From Brachycybe producta (lineage: Eukaryota; Arthropoda; Diplopoda; Playtdesmida; Andrognathidae), in the NCBI GenBank assembly GCA_036925085.1, contig JAUPFP010000009.1, forward strand, positions 4,388,233-4,452,232: DNA of 64,000 nt, written 5' to 3'. A model generated the notes under the pieces. It ran no database searches. It had not been told where the DNA came from and worked only from the letters and a program-made list of their open reading frames with translations. The position numbers and the translations under genes were made by a program. Below, piece after piece: positions 45,056-56,600 of the stretch; positions within the stretch are counted from its first letter, which is position 1; each line of letters begins with the position of its first letter.

Positions 45056-45460
45056 AATTATTTAAGATGTTTTGCGAGCAAAACTCTTCTTCTTTTCAGA
45101 AGCAACATTGAAGGGTTAATTGAAAATATGCTAGAAACTAGAAGGGTACCCCAGTCATTTAAAATTAAGGGGTTTTTTCATGTTGATATCTTTCAAAATA
45201 AACTTTTTGTAGATATAAATTAATAAATAATCGCCTGCTTTATTTTAAAGTTGGGTCATTTTCAAACTGACATAAAAAGCTTATTTTAAAAGATAACATG
45301 AAAATACCCCACAGTAACTGAGTTATACCCTTCTAGTTTTTTTTTAAACACTTAAAAGTTTCTCTTGATTTTTACTCCTGAAAGATAGAATATACAGTAA
45401 TTGGGAGTTCGAAGGTCGTTTCCACTTTAAAACCACCTGAAATTTATTGAAATATATTGA
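45056..45460. mobile_element. Family A palindromic MITE, nearly complete
   Basis: Left arm AAACTAGAAGGGTACCCCAG with TGTTGATATCTTTCAAAATA. Right arm AAAAGCTTATTTTAAAAGAT with TTATACCCTTCTAGTTTTTT. Terminal block GAAAGATAGAATATACAGTA then CTTTAAAACCACCTGAAAT. One of the best-preserved copies. Confidence 0.75.
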
Positions 45461-46225
45461 AATTTGGTCATAATTTTAATAATAAAAAAAACATTATTCA
45501 TCTAAAATGAACAATTTGAATGCATTTTTATTAATTTAAATTATTTAAAATAATTTATGTGTTTTGAAAATTTTAAAAGTTTTTCAAATTCAGATGAAAC
45601 TGAAGAGAAAAAAAAACAAAACAAAAATAGAAGAGAGAAAAAAAAATTATTTCTGAAACTTGAAAAAGGAGGAAACTCAAAATTGAAAGAGACAAAACAA
45701 CAGCTGCAATGTTTTGAAAAAAAAATTTTCCTTTACTTATTTTTAACAAAAAAAAAGTACAAAATTCATTAAGTGATGAAAATTTAAACGTTAAAACAGA
45801 CTTAAACAGAGATTTAAATTTTTTTTCAGCGACTCAAGAAACGGAAAAAAAAAATATTTTAGTTGATTTTGTTTATTTTGAGTCACTCTGTACTTTTTTT
45901 TCTGAAAAATTTTTTTTCAGAAAACTTATACCGGAAGAGAGCTCTGAACATTTTTTTTTTCGTCCGAGTTTCAATTATTATTGTAATAAATAATCCATTT
46001 CATAACAATGTTTACAAAAATTTAAACTTTTGTAAACTATTTCAGTTTTTTTATTTTCTAAGTCAAAAAACTTGCTCCTAATTAGAAACAGGAACAAGAC
46101 TTTAAATAAAAATGACAAACACACATTCATCCATAAGTTAATAAATAATGGCTACAGGAGCTTGTAGGGTGACCGGGACCCTAAGCTTCTATTCAGTCCA
46201 ATAGTATTTTAGACAATGTGCACAA
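45461..46225. other. No gene seen
   Basis: AT-rich, Lys/Phe-type open frames only. Nothing supported. Confidence 0.5.
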
Positions 46226-46433
46226 ACAGGCAATTAGAAATCGGGACAAACAGAGAAGTTGGCTCCGCCCGTTTCATGACGACCGGTAACTTCTAATTGG
46301 TTTGTTGTGTGGTTCGACGTTGAAAAGGGCAGAGCATGTGACGTCAGACTACATAACCAACGAATTAGAAGTTGCCGATCGTCATAAAAAGGGCGGAGCC
46401 AACTTCTGTATGTCCCGATTTCTAATTGCCTGT
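46226..46433 (+). mobile_element. Promoter-like palindromic MITE, copy 3
   Basis: A 208-bp element with the same ends and interior as copy 1. TGACGTCA is at 46339-46346 and GC-box-like ends are present; the central GC box is changed to GGGCAGAGC. Flanks share TGCACA on both sides, but the duplication is not clean. Confidence 0.88.
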
Positions 46434-46498
46434 TTTTGCACAATGCCTGTCATGCTCAGTAAAACAAGCATAATACTTTTTGATCTTTTTCTGCAGAA

Positions 46499-46767
46499 CA
46501 GTGATTCCCAACCAGGGTTCCGCAAGCTCCCGTGTCAAGAGTTCTGCGAAAATTTGCAAAAGTTTGAAAAAAAATAGGTAATAGAAATAGTCAAAAGTAT
46601 GAGTTAGTTATTATTTATTAACCCTACTGTTTTAAACGTCTATTTTGTAATTTTACCCCTGTTGAACCTAATATGTGTCAGCCAGAGAGATGGTTCCCCG
46701 AGATATAAAACGAAATATTTCAAGGGTTCCTTCAAACAAACAAAAAAAAAAGATTGGGGAATCACTG
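46499..46767. mobile_element. hAT-like MITE (269 bp)
   Basis: Ends CAGTGATTCCCAACCAGGGT and AGATTGGGGAATCACTG are inverted repeats with the CAGTG-TTCCCAACC pattern common in hAT elements. GGGTTCC also recurs inside. A clean 8-bp duplication is not visible (CTGCAGAA against ATGTAGTG). Confidence 0.7.
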
Positions 46768-46979
46768 ATGTAGTGTGACCAATTGTCATGTATTCTGCAC
46801 ACTGAATAAAACATTATTCATTTGTACTATTGAGCATTTTTTATTGGAGTTATTGTCTAGCCATTATGCAGAATCACTAATCTGTTACTGATAAACAAAA
46901 CTAGTTAAGTTGGATAAAAGCTACTAAAATAAATTGCACGAAAGATAAAATTGTATAAAAGCTAAACTGCACAATAACC

Positions 46980-47050
46980 CAAATGGTAGTATCCTTAATG
47001 ATTGCTAAGTCAAATCTAGTGCTAAATTCATGAATTTTTGATAGCAAAAT
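46980..47050. mobile_element. Family E fragment (ATTGCTAAGTCAAA)
   Basis: GTATCCTTAATGATTGCTAA then GTCAAATCTAGTGCTAAATT matches the 57.6-58.1 kb elements. Confidence 0.5.
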
Positions 47051-47089
47051 TTCGTGTAACAAGAGTCTAGCATAAAGTGCTCAAGAGCT

Positions 47090-47835
47090 CAGGTGCACAA
47101 ATAGCTGGACAAGAAATAAACTGTACAACTGACAAGAAGTGAATTGGACAAGTCGAAACATGCACCAGAGGCTAGCACTCATAAAAGCTAGAAGTGCAGC
47201 AGAGACCCTCAACTAGACAAAAGCTCAAATTTACAAGAGCTAAAGTGCACAACAGCTAACTCAACTAGACAAAAGCTAAAGTTCACAACAGTTAGCTGAA
47301 CTGGACAAAAGCTAAAGTACACAACAGCTAGCTGAACTGGACAAAAGCTAAAGTACACAACAGCTAGCTGAACTGGACAAAAGCTAAAGTGCACAACAGC
47401 TAGCTGAACTGGACAAAAGCTAAAGTGCACAACAGCTAGCTCAACTGCACAAGAGCTAAAGTGCACAACAGCTAACTAAACTGGACAAGAGCTAAAGTGC
47501 ACAACAGCTAGCTAAACTGGACAAGAGCTAAAGTGCACAACAGCTAGCTAAACTGGACAAAAGCTAAAGTGCACAACAGCTAGCTGAACTGGACAAAAGC
47601 TAAAGTGCACAACAGCTAGCTCAACTGCACAAGAGCTAAAGTGCACAACAGCTAACTAAACTGGACAAGAGCTAAAGTGCACAACAGCTAACTAAACTGG
47701 ACAAGAGCTAAAGTGCACAACAGCTAGCTAAACTGGACAAGAGCTAAAGTGCATACACAACAACTAAAATTACACAATAGCTCCAATAGATCAGAGCTCA
47801 AAAGTGCTCAATAGTTAAACTGGACAACTAACTGT
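47090..47835 (+). repeat. Minisatellite, 36-bp unit
   Basis: Unit: AGCTAAAGTGCACAACAGCT then AGCTGAACTGGACAAA. About 18-20 copies. Blocks are duplicated: the series from about 47460 is repeated from about 47640. Degenerate members extend on both sides. Confidence 0.92.
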
Positions 47836-48589
47836 CTTGTCCATTTTCAGTCTTGACCACCAATATTCACTTGAAAGAAATTTTGCGCTTAATAACTGAA
47901 CACTCATTACATCTACGTGCTTCTAATTGAAAATCATTTTTTTTTCTCCTGAAACAAAAAAAAAATGTATGTTTTGTACACAAAAAGGCACTTGTATAAT
48001 AAAAAAACAACAAATCCCCTCAAGGAAAACAACCCTTATGAAATTCTCTATTAATAATTTATGTTATTAGCTCCATTCACCGTGGAGAGAAACTGTCTTC
48101 TTCAATGGCAGAATTTTATTATTATTATTTCTGGTAGCCAAAATGTTGAACACATTCAGTGGTCCACCCACCTTGGTGACATGACTCTTCCCCCCCCCTA
48201 TATTTATTAATTATGTATAAATAAATAATAATCCCTATAGTATAACAGTTTACCACGCACCCTATAAAGAGGGCCTTCAGGGAAGAGGGGCCCATAGGGA
48301 GAAAGGAAGTTTATTATGTAAATATAAATACAGTACATTCAGTTACATTGGCTCTCTATCTGCAAATGAAATTTTATATCTACCGCCTTTTTTAATTAGA
48401 AAATACGCGGTGTTTATTTTCAAATTGGTTTCAGCATAAATTATTATTTTAAAATCTCCTCCTCCTCCGCCTCTCACAGAATTTTCTGTAATTCTACTGT
48501 ATTTGGTGTAAAAGCTCAAGAACACTATAAATAGGGAATGATCACGTTACTTGAAAGCAATCTGAAAGTTGGTGCTACTTTTAAAGGCT
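47836..48589. other. No gene seen
   Basis: AT-rich with a C-run near 48190 and CTCCTCCTCC near 48457. No coding signal. Confidence 0.45.
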
Positions 48590-49330
48590 ATACCTCTTTG
48601 ATTGTCGTACCACTGCTATAGAATACTCATAAAAGTGGTGCTACTGCTCAATAGCACAAAAAAGAGTGGTTCCACTCCTCTAGTGCACATTAAAGAGGCG
48701 TGCCACTGCTCTACGACATTTTGAAGAGTGGTGTCATTGCTTTAGTATATTTTGAAGAGTGGTGCCACTGCTCTAGTACACACTGAAGTGGTGCCACTGC
48801 TCTAGGACATTTTTAAGAGTGGTGCCACTGCTCCAGAGCACATTGAAGTATGGTGTCACTGCTCCAGAGCACATTGAAGTGTGGTGTCATTGCTCCAGAG
48901 CACATTGAAGAGTGGTGTCATTGCTCCAGAGCACATTGAAGAGTGGTGTCACTGCTCCAGAGCACATTGAAGAGTGGTGTCATTGCTCCAGAGCACATTG
49001 AAGAGTGGTGTCATTGCTCTAGAGCACATTGAAGAGTGGTGTCATTGCTCCAGAGCACATTGAAGAGTGGTGTCATTGCTCCAGAGCACATTGAAGAGTG
49101 GTGTCATTGCTCCAGAGCACATTGAAGAGTGGTGTCATTGCTCCAGAGCACATTGAAGAGTGGTGTCACTGCTCCAGAGCACATTGAAGAGTGGTGTCAT
49201 TGCTCTAGAGCACATTGAAGAGTGGTGTCACTGCTCTAGAGCACATTGAAGAGTGGTGTCACTGCTCTAGAGCACATTGAAGAGTAGTGTCACTGCTCTA
49301 GAGCACATTTGAGCACTCTAGAGCCCTTTT
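48590..49330 (+). repeat. Minisatellite, 31-bp unit
   Basis: Unit: AGTGGTGTCATTGCTCCAGA then GCACATTGAAG. About 22-24 copies; the central part (48860-49300) is almost uniform while the edges decay (GTGCTACTGCTC, GTGCCACTGCTCTAG). 49330-49520 holds further worn units. Confidence 0.93.
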
Positions 49331-49519
49331 AATAGTACCAATTTTGTAAAGTACAATTTAAAAATGATAGCACTGCTGTAAAGCACTCATGATTGGTGCC
49401 ATGCCACTGTTCTAGAATTCTTTTAGGAGTGCTGACACTGTTCTAGAATTTTCTTAGGAGTGCTGACACTGTTCTAAAGAACACTTTGGGACTGATGCCA
49501 CTGTTAAAAGTGCAAACTT

Positions 49520-50384
49520 TATGGGTGCTATAGTTAAAAGAGATATAAATACTGTAGAATAGAGAACTCAGTGTCTTCTTTGTGAGGCTTGAGTTGAGAA
49601 TTGTGGGAGTATCTTGAGTCTATTGTATTTATGTTAATTTATTGCTTTTGTTGTCTACTTAAAAGTAAGCAGCTGGTTTGAAAAACTAAATCTGGCCAAC
49701 AATTAAGATAAAAGAGAAATTAGAAATTTCAAGCAACTTTTAACAACAACACAGTGTTGCCAATTGCTATGTTAAAATTTGTAAACTTCACCACAATCCA
49801 AACCTTAGAAATTAACAATGATCGCTCTATTAGTTCCTCTCAGGCTCTCACCTGTACAAGGTTTAAAGAAAATTTTTGGCAACATTGCCTGAAAGTGTTT
49901 TAAACCTTGCTGCATTGCTTTATATGGTAATGTAAATTAGCCAATCAGAGGCGTTGGCAAATTTGGGTGGAGTCTTTCTTATTCAGTGTTTTTCAATGAT
50001 TTTTTTTTCTTAAAGAAACAATTTGCCAAAAATATTTTTCATTCAAATTCATCTCAACAATTTTTTTTACAATTAATGATTACTACTTTCAAAAAGGTGT
50101 ACCCTCTAATAAAATGACTGTGTTTCCATTTTAGGGATTTTTTTTGTATATCTTGTTGTGTGTGTGGGTTCCATTGTTTTTTAATGCTTCATATTTTAAA
50201 AATGGTTGATATTTCCTATTTTTGTTAAAAGAATGATTAGAATAGAAAGATTTATACATGTATTTCAAGAAATAAGAGACAAAAATATTTTTCGCTAAAA
50301 ATAACATGTTCAGGAAGGAATTCGCAAAAACATTTTCAATTTTAAAACAACCAGTGATGTCACTCGTGTTCTACTGCAATGATA
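49520..50384. other. No gene seen
   Basis: AT-rich. A CCAATCAGAGGCGTTGG segment near 49940 resembles MITE CCAAT blocks. No exon-like sequence. Confidence 0.4.
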
Positions 50385-50580
50385 ACAGGCATCTGTCGAC
50401 AGCTTCAGAATTTCTATGGCTCCTCCCTTTTATGAGCGTCAGACCAAATATCAACCAATTAGAAATAAAAAGAACGAGGCATATGACGTCAGACTCAGTA
50501 ACAAACCAATTAGAAATTGATGACGCTCACAAAAGGGCGGAGCCAAAAAAAAAATTCTGAAGCTGTCTACAAATGCCTGT
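50385..50580 (+). mobile_element. Promoter-like palindromic MITE, copy 4 (diverged subfamily)
   Basis: A 196-bp element with ends ACAGGCAT/ATGCCTGT and a perfect 8-bp duplication CAATGATA (50377-50384, 50581-50588). The arms differ from copies 1-3 (CAGCTTCAGAATTTCT), but the CRE (50484-50491), the right GC box and the CCAAT motifs are kept. Confidence 0.88.
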
Positions 50581-51142
50581 CAATGATATCACCTCTTTAA
50601 AAAGCGAAGCAGCACACTTAACATCACTAGTGTGCTCTAAAGCTTTATTAGAGTGAGACGTTTTCTATAGATAAATTTGAACAGGACCATATTATGGATC
50701 TGATAGGTGTGTGTAGAGACTATGGGTCAATTCACACTATATGATATGGGCTAAGGCCCAGGACCCCTAATTTCTAGGAGGCCCCCAAGACACAATGCAA
50801 AGTATTGTGCAGTTGTTAAAAAAAATTACAACTAAATTTTATTAACAATTTCTAAAAAGGACCCGAGAAAGCCAGAGCATGTTGAAATGCAATGTATTTA
50901 GAAAGTCAGCATTCACACTGGTGAACCACCACACTCTTGATTATGTTTTATTATTCACAGAACAAGAAAATTAAGCAAAAAAAAAAACATGTTTTTTGTG
51001 CAGTGTGAATTATTTTCAAATACTTCAGAAGGTGGTGGACAAACAGACAAATTATGATTAATAAAAATGACTGGTGACCATGTTATGACCGGATAATGTG
51101 TAGAGGAGTCAGACCCTAAATTGTATATTCTTAACAATTTCA
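50581..51142. other. No gene seen
   Basis: GGCTAAGGCCCAGGACCCCTA near 50748 and AGCATTCACACTGGTGAACC near 50909 look like worn element ends, but partners are missing. Confidence 0.35.
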
Positions 51143-51338
51143 ACAGGCAGTTAGAAATAGGTCAAAACTTTAGTTGGCTCCGCCCTTGTTATGACGACTG
51201 GCAACTTCTAATTGGCTGGTTATGAAGTCTGACGTCACATGCTCCGCCCACACACACAACAAACCAATTAGAAGTTGCTGGTCGTCATAACAAGGGCGGA
51301 GCCAACTGAAGTTTTGACCTATTTCTAAATATACCTGT
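51143..51338 (-). mobile_element. Promoter-like palindromic MITE, copy 5
   Basis: A 196-bp element opposite in orientation to copy 1, with a perfect 9-bp duplication ACAATTTCA (51134-51142, 51339-51347). The right end is ACCTGT rather than GCCTGT. TGACGTCA is at 51230-51237 and GC-box-like sequence lies near both ends. Confidence 0.88.
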
Positions 51339-51347
51339 ACAATTTCA

Positions 51348-52595
51348 TGTGTCATTCATTTCAGAAGAGACTCAGTCACGAATTTGCATATTAGTCACCT
51401 TGATCAATGACATTCTATAGGAATTAGGAAACCATCCAAGTGTTTTGCAACATTAGACAACAATTTACAACAAAAAAAAATATTGAATAATGGTGAATCC
51501 ACCTTTTAGATTGGGTGCAGAGATTGTGATGCTAGTGTACTCTCTCTTTATGCTAGTGCTATATTTTGTGTTCTATATTTTGTGTCGCGGCTTTATCAAT
51601 GCTTCTATCAAAGTGCAACAAAGTGCTGAAGTTGCATTCGAGCACTTTGTTGTCTACTGAGACGTGACTGAAGTCTATTTATTTTTTTCTCCTCAGTGTA
51701 AACGTACCTTTTAATTACAAAGATTGACAACCATGCAATAAATATTTTAAGATTTAAAAACTTTTCTTCTTCAGTCATTGGAACTTATTGCTTTAAATTA
51801 ATTTACAGGTGCAACAATTGCGGCGCGCGTGACTAGTCAATAAATAATTTCATTGACCTTTTCTCCTATGTAAAGAAAATTATGTCTGTCACACAAACAT
51901 TCAACTTAACAATATTTAATAAATTAATTAATAATACATTAAGAGAAAAACACAAAGTGATCAAGTTTTTTTTTAAACATTGGCACTCAACTTTCAGCAA
52001 TTCTTATAAATTTCATGTACCCAAATTACACTCTTGCATCATTATGACGTCATATTGATTTAAAAAAAACTATCACACTTTAAAAACTTGTAACAAGTAT
52101 TTTTTTTATCAAACAGACTTGTTATGTTTCCACCATTTACATAACATTCCAAGCATGCATTGATGCAAGTGTTGACCTTTAAATATGTTCAACATGCGCT
52201 TTCCTTGACCTGTGTGTGTATGAGGTCATTCTGACTCACTAAATAACCTTGACAATTTGAGTCATTTGACAAAAAAAAATTTTCCTGATTTTTTGAATTT
52301 AAATTATAATTAAATGGCAGATGTATTTTTTTAACAGATTTAATCTGATAAAAGAAAGATAACACAACCTGAAGTGACATCACAGAAGATAAAAGAGGTG
52401 GACATCAGCGTTGTACATCAAACTCTGCCGACATCATTACCTGACAGTATTAGAGGTAACAACCATAGAATCTAATGCTGCCCGGTAAGATGACTACAAG
52501 GTCACTTCCATGATGTCCACACTATGTAGATGACCACATTGTCTATCCACTTCATTATTTTTCATTGTCGCGACATTTACAACGAACAACCCCAC
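51348..52595. other. No gene seen
   Basis: AT-rich; a CAACAAAGTGCT / AGCACTTTGTTG inversion near 51617-51655. No coding signal. Confidence 0.4.
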
Positions 52596-53245
52596 ACATT
52601 TAACTTGCACTGCATCATGCTTGGTGAAGCTAACTTGCACTGAACCACTTTGAACAAAATTAACTTGCACTGAACCACTTTAAACAAAATCAATTTGCAC
52701 TTTCATCAAAGTTAACCTGTGTTACACCACAATATATACTAAGTTAATTTGAAATACAAAATTCTGAATAACATTTAACTTGTTTTACATGTGCTGCTAC
52801 ACTATATAAATAAAGTTAAAATGGAAAGTACCACTCTGAATAAAGTTAATCCGGACTGCACCACGGTGAACATAGTTAACTTGTGTCATAACATGTGCTA
52901 CACCACAGTGAACAAAGTTAACTTGTGTCACAACATGTGCTGCACCACAGTGAACATAGTTAACTTGTGTCATAACATGTGCTACACCACAGTGAACAAA
53001 GTTAACTTGTGTCACAACATGTGCTGCACCACAGTGAACATAGTTAACTTGTGTCATAACATGTGCTACACCACAGTGAACATAGTTAACTTGTGTCATA
53101 ACATGTGCTACACCACAGTGAACATAGTTAACTTGTGTCACAACATGTGCTGCACCACAGTGAACATAATTAACTTGTGTCATAACATGTGCTACACCAC
53201 AGTGAACAAAGTTAACTTGTGTCATAACATGTGCTGCACCACATT
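52596..53245 (+). repeat. Minisatellite, 42-bp unit open in frame on both strands
   Basis: Core array 52860-53245: GTGAACATAGTTAACTTGTG then TCATAACATGTGCTACACCA plus CA, about nine units. Degenerate units (AACTTGCACTGAACCACTTT) occupy 52600-52860. Because 42 is divisible by 3, both strands stay open: 14-residue repeats TTVNIVNLCHNMCY on plus and MTQVNYVHCGVAHV on minus. No signal peptide, splice sites or flanking coding sequence support a gene. Confidence 0.9.
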
Positions 53246-54364
53246 TAACCTAAGCACACTCCCACACTCCGCACCTCGGCCGGAAGCGTGGCACAATTCA
53301 AAAAAACACTTTTTTTTTGGGGGGGGGAAATGAGTTTAAAGTTAAAAGAAGATTCATGGCTTACTTTGCTGAGCTTTTCAAGTGGAAACCCCGTTTTTAA
53401 CTATTCACTACTCCAAGCTCAGTTAACGTGCACTGTGCAAACACTTAACGAAGTTTGAAATCTACATAACCATTTTACATACTGCATGCACTACAAGTAG
53501 TCATCAGTTCACTCTTACTATATAAGTCCAATCTTCTGCTTTAGTTTCAAACTATTACCGGTTGCACTGAATAAAATTGTAAACTTTTTTTTTAGTTCAA
53601 GTTGGATGAGTTGCATTTAAGTGTGACTATATGTGAGTTAGTGTAGTTAAAGCGTAGTGAGGCACTGTGAGCTTGCACTAAATCAAACTGCAATCCACAA
53701 ACAAAACACACAAACAGTTCAACCAACACAAACCAAAAAAAACCCCAAGAAATAACTTATGTGTTCACCAATCCTTATAATCCTTTGTAATTACATGCCA
53801 GTGACCTTTATAGATGAACATTATTCAAAAAAACAATATTGCACAATATAGCACACCCTGTAAACATGAATATAAAGGTATTATAAGAAGAGAATTTCTC
53901 ACCATAAGTGATTCATTGTTTTGTTTTTTTATAAATAAGAATTTCCGGTCTATACATTTTTTAACAATGCCAACACTTATTAAAAACATAATCCAAAACA
54001 ACACAAGGGGTGCATAAATAACTAAGATTGAAGAAACATTGTGCAAATAAGATAATGATAACAACAGTTTAATATCAAGGTTAGGAAATAGGTTTTTATT
54101 TAAAAAAAAATCAAATAAAGGGAATGCACCATTTCTTTAATGTGTACTGAAACCCTCTTTATTTTAACAACAATAGAAAATTAAATAAATTAGCTCCTCC
54201 CATACCTTTATGTTTTGGGAAATTTCAGTTCCTTAAAAACAATGATTATATTTAGGGGGTGGAGGGTGGCACCTCAACTCCTTGTTGGGCTTCGGCAGAG
54301 TTGTTCTTAAGGTGGCTGAATAGATAGTTAATTTTGTTTTTTCCATCCGGATAGCAACACTGCA
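53246..54364. other. No gene seen
   Basis: AT-rich with a T/G run at 53309-53328. No exon-like sequence. Confidence 0.45.
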
Positions 54365-54518
54365 GAGAAGAAGTTGGGGGCAGCCAGAAAAGTTCGTTCT
54401 GATTGGTTATTTAGGTTTGTTATGTGTTTGCTCCTGTTTGTTATGGGGTTTTTATTGGTCTGATGCTCATAAGAGGGCGGGGCTAACAGAATTTGGCTGG
54501 CTGCGCCCAACTGCCTAT
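54365..54518. mobile_element. Relative of the promoter-like MITE, degraded
   Basis: An inverted pair (GGGGGCAGCCAG left, CTGGCTGCGCCC right) flanks ATTGGTTATTTAGG and GAGGGCGGGGCTA motifs like those of copies 1-5. The right end CTGCCTAT resembles the family terminus; the left end has decayed. No TGACGTCA is present. Confidence 0.5.
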
Positions 54519-54589
54519 CATGTTCTATAGGATGAAGTCTCTTCCCTCCATTCACCAGCGGATTTGCGAACGTTTTTCGGGAGAAACAT

Positions 54590-54850
54590 TACAAAAATAT
54601 TCAAAGTGTTTTAGAAACTAGAATAGTTGGTGATATTGCTAAAAGTTTTTTCATGATGTTACCTTTAAAAATAAACTTTTTATGACAGTTTTTTTTTAAA
54701 AAAAAAGGCGAAAATAGTTTTTCACGAAATGTCACTGAAAAAAACAAAAAACTGATGTAAAATGTTTACTTTTCAAGATATTGAGCCACGAAAAAAACTT
54801 TTGGCATAATCTTTTACCATTCCAGTTTGTGAAACAACTTTAGAGTTAAT
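54590..54850. mobile_element. Family A relative
   Basis: TTAGAAACTAGAATAGTTGG, TGATGTTACCTTTAAAAATA then AACTTTTTATGACAG, and TTTACTTTTCAAGATATTGA mark the two arms. Confidence 0.55.
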
Positions 54851-55290
54851 ACAAAACGAGGAAAACAAATTATTTAAATTTTTTCATCCAAAATGGTAAT
54901 AAAATAGTTTCTATATTAATTTAAGGTTATGTGGCCCGTTGTTTGAGAACCATACTGTATCATAAAATATGTATGCTTAATGGGTGGAGCCGAAAATAAT
55001 ATAAAAAGACCAACACGGAAGCATAAACGTTAAAAAGACATCTCAAATATGATGTCATCCATTAAAATGCAAATGAAATGTTCACTTTAAAAAAAATCTG
55101 AAAATGTTGGAGGGTTTATTTTAAAACCATTAGGAAATTGTTGAGGTGTTGATCTTATTTGCGGAGTTTGCATTAGCTGATAACGGACGCTTGCGTTTGC
55201 GTGCAATCAGAATGCTTACATAGGCTTGCATCTCTGCATCTTTATGTAATATTTACAGATGCTTAAGATTATATGTTAGCAGAAAACATA
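54851..55290. other. No gene seen
   Basis: AT-rich. Nothing supported. Confidence 0.45.
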
Positions 55291-55291
55291 T

Positions 55292-55361
55292 GGAGGATGC
55301 TCTAGAATGTTTGCAAAAGTACTTACGGAGGATGCTCTAGAATGTTTGCAAAAGTACTTAC
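55292..55361 (+). repeat. Perfect 35-bp tandem duplication
   Basis: GGAGGATGCTCTAGAATGTT then TGCAAAAGTACTTAC occurs twice back to back with no mismatch, so it is a recent event. Confidence 0.93.
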
Positions 55362-55709
55362 GGAAGCATTTGCATTGCGGAGGTCAGCAAACATACTGCA
55401 AAGCTATAATTATGACTCCGCAAATTTAAAAAAAGCAACTTTTGAGATTCATTATTTCAGGAAATTTCAAAACGTTTTTTTAAAAAAAAACGCAAATTTT
55501 TACTTTGGAAAATAAATTTAGTAAAAAAAAATTACCATGGAGACGCCCGAAGTTTTAAGTTAAAAGTAAAAAGAATTCTGAAGGAAAAACATATTTAAAT
55601 TAATAAAGAAACGTTGAAAAAAATATTGTTTAAAATTGTAATTCAAGCAACAAAAAAGCTATTAATTTGAATAATGTTTTCTTCGAATTAACAGGTAAAA
55701 TCATTTTTT

Positions 55710-56085
55710 TTAAAAAAATATAAGTTGTTTTATGAACAGCTGATTTTCGAGCCCTGAAGATTCTGCATTTCAGAAGGAACACTAACTAGAAATTGAAAGG
55801 GTGTTATTAGAAACTAGAAAGGGAAGCTGAATCACTTTTAAAATCAACTTTTTATAGAGAAAAATTAACAAACAAATGTGTCTGCTTAAAGTTGAGTAAT
55901 TTTCTAACACACATAAAAAGCTTATTTTAAAATATATTAACATGAAAATACTTTTAAGTGATTGAGTTACTACTATTCTAGTTTCTAAACCACTTTAAAG
56001 TTTCTTTTAATTTTCTGCCTGAAAGACAGAATAATTTCAGTTTGAGTAGCGTTTATGCACTTGAAAAACCAGCTTAACCAATCAA
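55710..56085. mobile_element. Family A palindromic MITE, complete
   Basis: Runs from TTTTATGAACAGCTGATTTT through GAAACTAGAAAGGGAAGCTG, AAAAGCTTATTTTAAAATAT and CTACTATTCTAGTTTCTAAA to CTTGAAAAACCAGCTTA. It shows the full layout of the family, about 360 bp. Confidence 0.75.
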
Positions 56086-56234
56086 AAAACAGATATAATC
56101 CTAAGATTCCTCATGCATAATCCAAAACTCACTTCACTACATACTCACATACCCATAAGTAGTGGGTACCTATTATCCAAGTTAGTTCGCCATTGATGAC
56201 TTCATGAGTTACAGAGTTATTCTAAAAAAAAATG

Positions 56235-56600
56235 CCTCATGATGGTTTATGAACAAGTGATTATCGAACTCTTGATTATTTTCTGCGTTTCACAAGCAAA
56301 ATTAAGATAAACTAGAAAGTGATTTAGAAACTAGAAGAGCAGCTGAATCACTTAATAGTATATTACTGTTAATACAGTAGGTCTATCTTTGAAAATAAAC
56401 CTTTTTTTTAGACAAAAGTTAAAAAAAATATTGTCTGCTCAAAGTTTTTTTATTTAAAACAAAATTAAAAAATATCAATATGAAAATACTTGTGATTAAG
56501 CTACCCTTCTAGTTTATAAAACACTATAAAGTTTTTTTGCATCAGAATGATAAAATATAATCAATGTTTTGAGAGACGTTTACACTTTAAAAACCACAGT
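56235..56600. mobile_element. Family A palindromic MITE
   Basis: GATGGTTTATGAACAAGTGA and TTAGAAACTAGAAGAGCAGC on the left; AAGCTACCCTTCTAGTTTAT and GTTTACACTTTAAAAACCAC on the right. Confidence 0.72.

Noticed and set aside
47090-49330. CRISPR-like arrays (36- and 31-bp repeats)
   Set aside because: Repeats are contiguous with no unique spacers, and the context is eukaryotic; these are ordinary minisatellites.
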